This document shows, one piece after another, positions 57,344 through 64,000 of a DNA stretch of 64,000 nt. The notes under the pieces are model-generated. The model saw only the letters and a program-made list of their open reading frames with translations. It was not told the origin of the DNA and made no database searches. The translations under genes and the position numbers were made by a program. Numbering within the stretch: the first letter of the stretch is position 1; each line of letters starts with the position of its first letter. The DNA is taken from assembly GCF_022760995.1 (NCBI RefSeq), contig NZ_JAKWJO010000004.1:1-64000 (forward strand). Direction: 5' to 3'. Source of the DNA: Dyella sedimenti (lineage in GTDB: Bacteria > Pseudomonadota > Gammaproteobacteria > Xanthomonadales > Rhodanobacteraceae).

Positions 57344-57574
57344 GACGGACTCCGGAACTGACGAAAAGTACGGCTTGTCCAAGATGGGGTTGCCCCCTGC
57401 CCCGGACAAGCGGGACATTGCTGAACCGACACGATAAATGTCGACCACAAATGCTATTGTCGCCGACCTATGCGCATGGCACCACGCCTCCTTCCAAACG
57501 CCCTGGAATCGCCCCTCCCGCCGGCCCCGGGAGGCCGGCACCGGCATGCGGATGCTCCCGCCCGGGATAGGCCG

Positions 57575-59260
57575 ATGAACCGGACCCCGCTCGCCCGCCT
57601 GGTGGCCGCCCTGCTGTGCGCCAACCTCGCCCTGGGCGCCCAGGCCCAGGACCGCGACGTGCGCCTTCCGGACCTTGGCAGCTCGGCCAACGCGCTGATC
57701 TCCCCGCAGGAGGCCCAGGACTACGGCGCGGCCATGCTGCGCCAGATGCGCGCGCTCGACATGGTGGTGGACGACCCCATGCTCGACGACTACATCAACG
57801 ACCTCGGCTACCGCCTGGTCTCCGGCAGCGAGAAGCCCAAGGAGCATTTCCAGTTCTTCATCGCCAAGGACAACATCATCAACGCGTTCGCCGCGCCGGG
57901 CGGCTATATCGCGGTGAACTCGGGCCTGATCGTCATCACCAACAGCGAGAGCGAGCTGGCCGGGGTAATCGCCCATGAAATCGGGCATATCACGCAGAAC
58001 CACCTGCAGCGCGCCTTCGAGGCCTCCAAGAAGGACACCCCGCTGATGGCGCTGGTGCTGCTTGGCGCGATCGTCGCCGGCGCCGGCGCGGGTGCCGGCG
58101 ATGCGGCCGGTGCCGTGCTGATGGGCGGCCAGGGCCTGCTGATGCAGCGCCAGATCAACTTCACCCGCAAGGACGAGATCGAGGCCGACCGCGCCGGTAT
58201 CCAGACCCTGGCCAACGCCGGCTACGACCCCAATGCGATGGCCTCGTTCTTCGGGCGCATGGAAGACACCCTGCGGGTCGGCTCCGGCGGCGACCAGGGC
58301 GACGTGCCCGCGCTGCTGCAGGACCACCCGGTCACCATGGACCGCATCAGTGACGCCAAGGCCCGTGCCGGCGCCCTGATCGCCCAGCAGAAGCAGCGTC
58401 CCAGCGGCTCCACCCTGGACAAGGCCCAATGGGAAAAGAGCACGGCCCCCATCGCCTACGTGAAGGATCCCACCGCCCTGGCCAGCCGCGACGGCAAGGG
58501 CGGCCTGGACATCTACGGCCTGATGCGCGAGCGGGTGCGCGTGCTGTCCGGCGACGCCGGCCAACTGGCCGGCTACTACGCCACCAACCTGCAGAACCAG
58601 GCGGGCTTCGACACCCCGGCCAACCGCTATGGCTACGCCCTCGCCCTGGTGCGCAGCAACCGCGGCGCCAAGGCCGTGGACGAGCTGCAGCCTCTGCTGG
58701 CTGCCCACCCGGACAACCAAGTCCTGCGCCTGGCCATGGCCGACGCCAAACTGCAGGCCGGGCGGCGCGCCGAGGCCCTGGTCATCTACAGCACACTCAA
58801 CCAGCAGTCGCCGCGCAACCGGGCCATCGCCATGGGCTATGCCAAGGCGCTCACCGAGGGCGGCAGCCAGGACGACGCCAGGCAGGCCGCCATCATGCTG
58901 ATGCCCATGCTGGACAACAACGACGAGCCGGAGCTGTACCGCACCTACGCCCGTGCCGCCGACAAGGCCGGGGACAACATCCGGGCGGGCGAAGCCTACG
59001 CGGACGCCTCCTATCTGTCGGGCCGGCCCTTCGACGCCATGGAGCAGCTCAAGCGCATGCTGCAACGGCCGGACCTGGACTACTACGCCCGCGCCCGCAT
59101 CCAGGCCCGCATCAACGACCTCACCCCGCTGGTGATGGAGCTGCGCAAGCGCCGGATCCAGACCGACGACAACCCCGACGGACGCAGCCAGCAACCGCTG
59201 CAGAACGGGATCGGCTGCCAGGGACGGCTCTGCTTCGGCGCCGACGGTGGCTCCCGTTGA
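57575..59260 (+). CDS. bepA: BepA-like M48 metalloprotease with TPR domain
   Basis: The product has 561 residues. A signal peptide (VAALLCANLALGAQAQ) is followed by the M48 peptidase domain with HEIGH at H134-E135-H138 and the third ligand E203 (RKDEIEADRAG). A glycine-rich LLGAIVAGAGAGAGDAAGAV stretch between the two zinc sites matches this family. The C-terminal third is helical TPR-like repeats. BepA (YfgC) degrades misassembled outer membrane proteins and helps LptD maturation. The ATG at 57575 is preferred over the frame start at 57470 because it begins the signal peptide. It stands alone, upstream of phoB. Confidence 0.92.
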   Translation: MNRTPLARLVAALLCANLALGAQAQDRDVRLPDLGSSANALISPQEAQDYGAAMLRQMRALDMVVDDPMLDDYINDLGYRLVSGSEKPKEHFQFFIAKDNIINAFAAPGGYIAVNSGLIVITNSESELAGVIAHEIGHITQNHLQRAFEASKKDTPLMALVLLGAIVAGAGAGAGDAAGAVLMGGQGLLMQRQINFTRKDEIEADRAGIQTLANAGYDPNAMASFFGRMEDTLRVGSGGDQGDVPALLQDHPVTMDRISDAKARAGALIAQQKQRPSGSTLDKAQWEKSTAPIAYVKDPTALASRDGKGGLDIYGLMRERVRVLSGDAGQLAGYYATNLQNQAGFDTPANRYGYALALVRSNRGAKAVDELQPLLAAHPDNQVLRLAMADAKLQAGRRAEALVIYSTLNQQSPRNRAIAMGYAKALTEGGSQDDARQAAIMLMPMLDNNDEPELYRTYARAADKAGDNIRAGEAYADASYLSGRPFDAMEQLKRMLQRPDLDYYARARIQARINDLTPLVMELRKRRIQTDDNPDGRSQQPLQNGIGCQGRLCFGADGGSR

Positions 59261-59287
59261 TCGCGCTGGCGATGAGACAAATCCGAA

Positions 59288-59328
59288 CCGTCACGTTGCG
59301 ACGACGTGAAATGTCATCGCGACGTAAC
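59288..59328 (+). promoter_or_regulatory. Candidate Pho box upstream of phoB
   Basis: ATGTCAT at 59311-59317 matches the CTGTCAT half-site at 6 of 7 positions, followed by a 4-nt spacer and the weaker ACGTAAC. A further CCGTCAC stands 23 nt upstream. Autoregulation of phoB is usual, but the second half-site is poor. Confidence 0.35.
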
Positions 59329-59378
59329 ATAAGACCGCTGCAATATTTGCGTCATAGGCTCCCACAGCGAACCCTCGC

Positions 59379-60068
59379 GTGCATAAACGCATCCTGATCG
59401 TCGAAGACGAAGCCTCGATCCGCGACATGGTCGCCTTCGCACTGCGCAAGGCCGGCATGGACGCGATCCATGCCGCCGACGCGCGCGCGGCCCAACTGGC
59501 CATCGCGGAACAAGTACCCGACCTGATCCTGCTGGACTGGATGCTGCCCGGCACCAGCGGCCTGGACCTGGCCCGCCGCCTGCGCAAGGAAGAACTGAGC
59601 CGCGAGGTCCCGATCATCATGCTCACCGCCCGCGGCGAGGAGATGGATCGCGTCAACGGTCTGGAGGCCGGCGTCGACGACTACGTGGTCAAGCCCTTCT
59701 CCACCCGCGAGCTGGTGGCCCGCATCAAGGCGGTGCTGCGGCGCAGCCAGGGCGACGACGGTTCGGGCATGGTGGAGCTGGGCGGCCTGCGCATCGACGG
59801 TCCGGCCCACCGCGTGTTCGCGGGCGAGGACGCGGTGGCCATCGGCCCTACCGAATACCGCCTGCTGTATTTCTTCATGACCCATCCCGAGCGCGTCTAT
59901 TCGCGTGCGCAGCTGCTCGACCATGTGTGGGGTGGCAGCGTGTACGTGGAAGAGCGCACCGTGGACGTGCACATCCGCCGCCTGCGCAAGACGCTGGAAC
60001 CATGGAAGCTCGACGACATGGTGCAGACCGTGCGCGGCGCCGGATACCGCTTCTCGGCCAGCGTCTGA
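59379..60068 (+). CDS. phoB: Phosphate response regulator PhoB
   Basis: The product has 229 residues. The receiver domain has the phosphoacceptor D53, acidic pocket residues at the N terminus and K105; an OmpR/PhoB-type winged helix follows, ending [20 protein letters not shown] and [10 protein letters not shown]. It is the transcription factor of the phosphate-starvation regulon. The start is a GTG at 59379. It is followed by phoR, ppk1 and ppx, as in Xanthomonas. The Pst transport genes are not in this window. Confidence 0.95.
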   Translation: MHKRILIVEDEASIRDMVAFALRKAGMDAIHAADARAAQLAIAEQVPDLILLDWMLPGTSGLDLARRLRKEELSREVPIIMLTARGEEMDRVNGLEAGVDDYVVKPFSTRELVARIKAVLRRSQGDDGSGMVELGGLRIDGPAHRVFAGEDAVAIGPTEYRLLYFFMTHPERVYSRAQLLDHVWGGSVYVEERTVDVHIRRLRKTLEPWKLDDMVQTVRGAGYRFSASV

Positions 60069-60140
60069 CGCTATTGCGGGAGCGCCGGCTTTTGCCGATG
60101 CTGGCACACCGCCAGCACCGGCGCCGCTGATCTCCGCCCC

Positions 60141-61406
60141 ATGCCCAAGACCTTCGACCACTGGAAGCTGCCGGCCGCCCTCGCCGCCGGGCTGCTTGCC
60201 GGTGGAGCCGCCGGCTGGCTTGCCGGGGGCCGCGTGGCGGCCGGCGTGGCGCTGGTGGCCCTCGCCGAAATCGTCTTGCTGCTGACCCGAATCCGTCATC
60301 AAGCACGGCACATGATGACGTTCAGCCCCTCGGCGCAATCCCTCAAGCATGACCGTTTCATGACGCGTTCCCGTCGCATTGCCTCCAGTCTGCGCGATCT
60401 GCGCAGTGCCGCCGGCAGCCTGCCGGACGCGGTCGTGCTGCTCGACAACGAGCAGCATGTCCGCTGGTTCAACCACGCCGCCGAGGACCTGCTCGGCCTG
60501 CGCCGTCCGCAGGATCGCGGCGCCCACCTCGACGAACGCCTCAGCACCACCGAACTCGCCGGCTGGCTGAAGGAAGGCGCCCACGAGCCGCTCAACGACG
60601 TGGCCGCGCCCGGCCATCCGAACCGCCACATCAACGTGACGCTGCTGCCGTTCGGCCGGCGCCAGCGTCTGCTGCTGGCGCGCGACATCAGCCATCTCAC
60701 GCGGCTGGAACAGATCCGCCGCGACTTCGTGGCCAACGTCTCGCACGAGCTGCGCACTCCGCTCACGGTCATCCACGGCTACCTCGAGCTGATCGACCCG
60801 GAGGACGTGCCCGAGCTTGCCCCGGTACTCAACGAGATGCGCGCGCAGTCCAAGCGCATGGGCCAGATCGTGGAGGACCTGCTTACCCTTTCGCGCCTGG
60901 AAACGCAGGAGCACGTGCAGGACGAGCGCGTGCAGATGACACCGCTGCTCGCCACCATCCGCAAGGAGGCCGAGGCGCTCAGCCAGGGCCGCCACCACAT
61001 CGCCATCGAAGCCACGGCCGACGTCGACCTGCTCGGCTCGGTCAAGGACTTGCACAGCGCGCTGTCCAACCTGGTGAGCAACGCAGTGCGCTACACGCCC
61101 ACCGGCGGGCGCATCACCATCCGCTGGCGGCGCACGCCGGAAGGCGCGGTGTACTCGGTCACCGATACCGGCTACGGCATCCCCGCCTCCCACCTGGCGC
61201 GCCTGACCGAGCGCTTCTACCGCGTCTCGTCCAGCCGCTCGCGCGAGAGTGGCGGCACCGGCCTGGGACTGTCCATCGTCAAGCACGTGCTGAACCTGCA
61301 CCAGGCGCGGCTGGAGATCCAGAGCGAGCCGGGCCAAGGTTCCACCTTCTCCTGCTGGTTCGGCAACGAGCGGCTGCTGGCGCAAGGCGCCAGCGACCCG
61401 GAGTGA
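60141..61406 (+). CDS. phoR: Phosphate sensor histidine kinase PhoR
   Basis: The product has 421 residues. Two membrane segments occur in residues 8-50, with hardly any periplasmic loop, as in PhoR. A PAS domain (about 85-185) precedes the HisKA domain with H202 in FVANVSHELRTPL, then a HATPase domain with N, G1 (DTGYGIP) and G2 (GGTGLGLSIV) boxes. It autophosphorylates and controls PhoB. It lies 72 nt after phoB; the gap contains a small hairpin of REP-like sequence (GGGAGCGCCGGC). Confidence 0.95.
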   Translation: MPKTFDHWKLPAALAAGLLAGGAAGWLAGGRVAAGVALVALAEIVLLLTRIRHQARHMMTFSPSAQSLKHDRFMTRSRRIASSLRDLRSAAGSLPDAVVLLDNEQHVRWFNHAAEDLLGLRRPQDRGAHLDERLSTTELAGWLKEGAHEPLNDVAAPGHPNRHINVTLLPFGRRQRLLLARDISHLTRLEQIRRDFVANVSHELRTPLTVIHGYLELIDPEDVPELAPVLNEMRAQSKRMGQIVEDLLTLSRLETQEHVQDERVQMTPLLATIRKEAEALSQGRHHIAIEATADVDLLGSVKDLHSALSNLVSNAVRYTPTGGRITIRWRRTPEGAVYSVTDTGYGIPASHLARLTERFYRVSSSRSRESGGTGLGLSIVKHVLNLHQARLEIQSEPGQGSTFSCWFGNERLLAQGASDPE

Positions 61407-61503
61407 GCTCTCCCGTCCCATCGTCGCCCGCAGCTGAACGGTCCCGCCACACTACGCGGCGGTGCGCCATGTAACGCATCGCCGCATGGGACAGAATGGC
61501 GGG

Positions 61504-63597
61504 ATGCGCCGCAAACCCGCCACCCCTTCGCCCATCGCCGACCGTGCCGCTCCCGAGCTCTACTTCAGCCGCGAGCTGGCCGCGCTCGAATTCAACTTCC
61601 GCGTGCTGGCGCAGGCACGGGATACGCGCATCCCCCTGCTGGAACGGCTGCGCTACCTGAGCATCGTGGCCAACAACCTCGACGAGTTCTTCGAGGTGCG
61701 CGTAGCCATGCTCAAGCATCACCACATGTTCGGCTCCGCCGCCCCCGGGCCCGACGGGCTGTCCTCCGGCGAGCTGCTCAAGCGCATCCGCAAGCGCGTG
61801 CTGGACCTGGTGACCGAGCAGTACCAGACCTGGCAGGCCGAACTGCGGCCTGCGCTGGACGCCGAAGGCATCCATTTCCTCACCCGTGGGCACTGGACCG
61901 ACCGGCAACGGCGCTGGCTGCAGGGCTACTTCGAGAACGAGGTGATGCCGGTACTGTCGCCGCTGGGACTGGACCCCGCGCATCCCTTCCCGCGCATCCT
62001 CAACAAGACGCTGAACATCGCGGTGGTGCTGAAGGGGCGCGACGCCTTCGGCCGCGAGGGCCACATGGCGCTGGTGCGCGCGCCGCGCTCGCTGCCGCGC
62101 ATCATCCGGCTGCCCGACGAGGTCTGCGGCGAGGGCGTGCACTACATCTTCCTGGCCGAGCTGCTGCAGGGCTTCGTCGATCTGATGTTCCCCGGCTTCA
62201 AGGTGGCCGGCGCCTACCAGTTCCGCGTCACCCGCAACAGCGAGCTGATGGTGGAAGAGGCGGAGGTCGAGAACCTGGCCCGCGCGCTCAGCGAGGAACT
62301 GCTGGGACGCGGCTACGCGCGCCCGGTGCGGCTGGAAGTCGGCAACGACTGCCCCAAGGCCATCGCGCAGATGCTGGTGGCCAATTTCGAGCTGGAGGAA
62401 ACGGACGTCTATCGCTGCGACGGCCCGGTCAACATCATCCGCGCCGGCACCATCTACGACAGCCTCGACCGCCCGGAGCTGAAGTTTCCCCGCTTCATCC
62501 CCCAGCTGCCGGCCATCTTCAAGGACGCCCGCTGCAAGTTCGAGGTGCTGCGCCAGCGCGACGTGCTGCTGCACCATCCCTACGAATCCTTCACCGCCGT
62601 GGTCGACCTGCTGCGCCAGGCCGCGCAGGATCCGGCGGTGCTGGCGATCAAGCAGACGCTGTACCGCGCCGGCGCCGACACCCCGCTGGTGGACCTGCTG
62701 GTGGAGGCCGCGCGCAACGGCAAGGACGTCACCGTGGTGATCGAGCTGCGCGCCCGCTTCGACGAGGAGGCCAACATCCGCCTGGCCACGCGCCTGCAGG
62801 AGGCCGGCGTGCAGGTGGTGTATGGCGTGGTGGGCTACAAGACGCACGCCAAGATGCTGCTGATCGTGCGGCGCGAAGACGACGCGCTGCGACGCTATGT
62901 GCACCTGTCCACCGGCAATTACCACCAGGCCAACAGCCGCACCTACACCGACATCGGCCTGATGACCGCCCACCCCGGCATCGGCGAGGACCTGCACAAG
63001 GTGTTCCAGCAGTTGTCCGGGCTGGGACCGGTGATCGAGCTGCAATACCTGCTGCACTCGCCGTTCACGCTCTACCGCGGCGTGCTGGACAGGATCGAGC
63101 GCGAGACCGCCCATGCCGAGGCCGGCAAGCCCGCGCGCATCGTGGCCAAGCTCAACGCGCTCAACGAGGCGCACGTGATCCAGGCGCTGTACCGCGCCTC
63201 GCAGGCGGGCGTGGAGATCGACCTGATCGTGCGCGGCGCCTGCACCCTGCGTCCCGGCCTGCCGGGCGTATCCGAACGCATCCGCGTGCGTTCCATCGTG
63301 GGGCGCTTCCTGGAGCACAGTCGCGTCTACTGGTTCGCCAACGACGGCGCGCCGGAACTCTTCTGCGCCAGCGCCGACTGGATGGAACGCAACCTGATGC
63401 GCCGAATCGAGGTGGCCTTCCCCATTCTCGATGCCGCGCTGGCCCAGCGCGTCTACGACGAGACGCTGGCCAATTACCTGGCCGACAACACCGATGCCTG
63501 GCTGCTCGACGGCAAAGGCCACTACACGCGCACCGAACCGGGCGACCGGCCGCCGCACAGCGCGCAGCAGTGGCTGCTGGCGAAGCTGGTGAGGTAA
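61504..63597 (+). CDS. ppk1: Polyphosphate kinase 1
   Basis: PPK1 makes polyphosphate from ATP reversibly. The product has 697 residues. The phospho-accepting His448 is in YKTHAKMLLIVRRE, and the second histidine is H605 (FLEHSRVYWF), both 13 residues offset from E. coli PPK1. Other landmarks are FVRTxxx-type HHPYESF and the NNLDEFF N-terminal segment. The ATG at 61504 is preferred over the frame start at 61462. CAGAAT ends 6 nt before it and there is no clear ribosome-binding site. It is followed by ppx. Confidence 0.95.
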   Translation: MRRKPATPSPIADRAAPELYFSRELAALEFNFRVLAQARDTRIPLLERLRYLSIVANNLDEFFEVRVAMLKHHHMFGSAAPGPDGLSSGELLKRIRKRVLDLVTEQYQTWQAELRPALDAEGIHFLTRGHWTDRQRRWLQGYFENEVMPVLSPLGLDPAHPFPRILNKTLNIAVVLKGRDAFGREGHMALVRAPRSLPRIIRLPDEVCGEGVHYIFLAELLQGFVDLMFPGFKVAGAYQFRVTRNSELMVEEAEVENLARALSEELLGRGYARPVRLEVGNDCPKAIAQMLVANFELEETDVYRCDGPVNIIRAGTIYDSLDRPELKFPRFIPQLPAIFKDARCKFEVLRQRDVLLHHPYESFTAVVDLLRQAAQDPAVLAIKQTLYRAGADTPLVDLLVEAARNGKDVTVVIELRARFDEEANIRLATRLQEAGVQVVYGVVGYKTHAKMLLIVRREDDALRRYVHLSTGNYHQANSRTYTDIGLMTAHPGIGEDLHKVFQQLSGLGPVIELQYLLHSPFTLYRGVLDRIERETAHAEAGKPARIVAKLNALNEAHVIQALYRASQAGVEIDLIVRGACTLRPGLPGVSERIRVRSIVGRFLEHSRVYWFANDGAPELFCASADWMERNLMRRIEVAFPILDAALAQRVYDETLANYLADNTDAWLLDGKGHYTRTEPGDRPPHSAQQWLLAKLVR

Positions 63598-63711
63598 GGA
63601 AGGCGCGCTGCGATGACCGCTCGGGCTTGCGCCCCCGCTACCCATCGCCCATCTCCCTTCGCGCTCCTCGCATGCGAGAATCCACATCTTGCAGCCCCAT
63701 ACGAGCCCCGC

Positions 63712-64000
63712 ATGAGCCAAGGCGATCCCACCCCGATCAAGGACGGCGAACTGATCGCCGCCGTGGACATGGGCTCCAACAGCTACCACATGGTGGTGGC
63801 GCGGGTGGAACACGGCGAACCGCGCGTGATCGACCGCCTGCGCGAAACCGTGCGCATGGCCGCCGGCCTGCGCGCCGACGGCACGCTGGATGCCGAGCAC
63901 CGCGCCCGCGCACTGAACTGCCTGGCCCGCTTCGGCCAGCGCATCGCCGGGGTGCCCTCGATCCGCGTGCGCGCCGTGGCCACCAACACGGTGCGCCGGC
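63712..64000 (+). CDS. ppx: Exopolyphosphatase Ppx/GppA, partial at window end
   Basis: The first 96 residues are present; the gene runs past the right edge. AAVDMGSNSYHMVVARVEHG is the phosphate-1 motif of the Ppx/GppA (ASKHA) family, and AVATNTVRR follows at the end. Ppx hydrolyses polyphosphate from the ends; GppA acts on pppGpp. The position right after ppk1 and phoBR favours Ppx. ATG at 63712 has no strong ribosome-binding site. Confidence 0.9.
   Translation, partial: MSQGDPTPIKDGELIAAVDMGSNSYHMVVARVEHGEPRVIDRLRETVRMAAGLRADGTLDAEHRARALNCLARFGQRIAGVPSIRVRAVATNTVRR

Noticed and set aside
57080..59194. A 704-codon minus-strand open frame over the bepA gene
   Set aside because: Only its last 87 codons encode a protein (glutaredoxin); the rest is the shadow of the metalloprotease gene on the other strand.
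61279..63900. A very long minus-strand open frame (873 codons) over ppk1
   Set aside because: It is the antisense shadow of ppk1 produced by high GC at third positions and has no recognisable product.

Overview
This 64 kb window is high-GC chromosomal DNA from a gammaproteobacterium. Gene content and order (phoB-phoR-ppk-ppx; murJ-ribF-ileS-lspA-ispH opposite rpsT; queG opposite nnr-tsaE-amiC-mutL; pcnB-folK-panB-panC-panD-pgi; dapA-bamC opposite gcvR-bcp; a NAD-type isocitrate dehydrogenase) fit the order Lysobacterales (Xanthomonadales), probably Rhodanobacteraceae (a Dyella/Frateuria/Rhodanobacter-like genus). The placement is inferred from gene order and protein character, not from a search.

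Layout. 0.3-8 kb: a minor type IV pilin operon on the minus strand, pilV-pilW-pilX-pilY1-pilE-fimT. 8.4-10.3 kb: a small DoxX-type membrane protein and an exported S41 peptidase. 10.7-18.7 kb: tRNA-Thr(CGT), then ispH, lspA, ileS, ribF and murJ on the minus strand, and rpsT divergent to murJ. 18.7-20.8 kb: a cluster of hairpins, then rplU-rpmA and obgE. 20.9-31 kb: a DUF2059 protein, uvrA with an overlapping thioesterase, a DUF4139 protein, two crotonase-fold enzymes, a sulfurtransferase/Nudix/DUF1289 operon and an FKBP-type isomerase. 31-45.7 kb: two tandem DUF1684 paralogues, mutL, amiC, tsaE, nnr, queG, and the pgi-panD-panC-panB-folK-pcnB group. 45.8-54.3 kb: tRNA-Glu(CTC), fdxA, a BamC-like lipoprotein, dapA, gcvR, bcp, a PIN-PhoH ATPase, thiD, an LpxO-like hydroxylase, and an ECF41 sigma factor with its carboxymuconolactone-decarboxylase-like partner. 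54.3-64 kb: an acyltransferase, isocitrate dehydrogenase, an overlapping glutaredoxin/AhpD-like pair, a BepA-like metalloprotease, phoB-phoR, ppk1 and the start of ppx.

Most genes are housekeeping, and there is no phage, CRISPR array, defence island or intact insertion sequence. The parts worth a second look are mostly regulatory or architectural. These are: an ECF41 sigma/CMD module with a well-placed candidate target promoter in front of its own gene; several genes (ribF, nnr, queG, perhaps ppk1 and amiC) whose -10 hexamer lies about 6-8 nt before the ATG, suggesting leaderless mRNAs; paired GTAG-type REP hairpins between genes; an AT-rich repeat that seems to carry the obgE promoter; a glutaredoxin translationally coupled to an AhpD-like protein; and a tandem DUF1684 duplication.

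Start codons were chosen from ribosome-binding sites, overlaps and family length. Where the first in-frame start gives a longer protein, this is noted.
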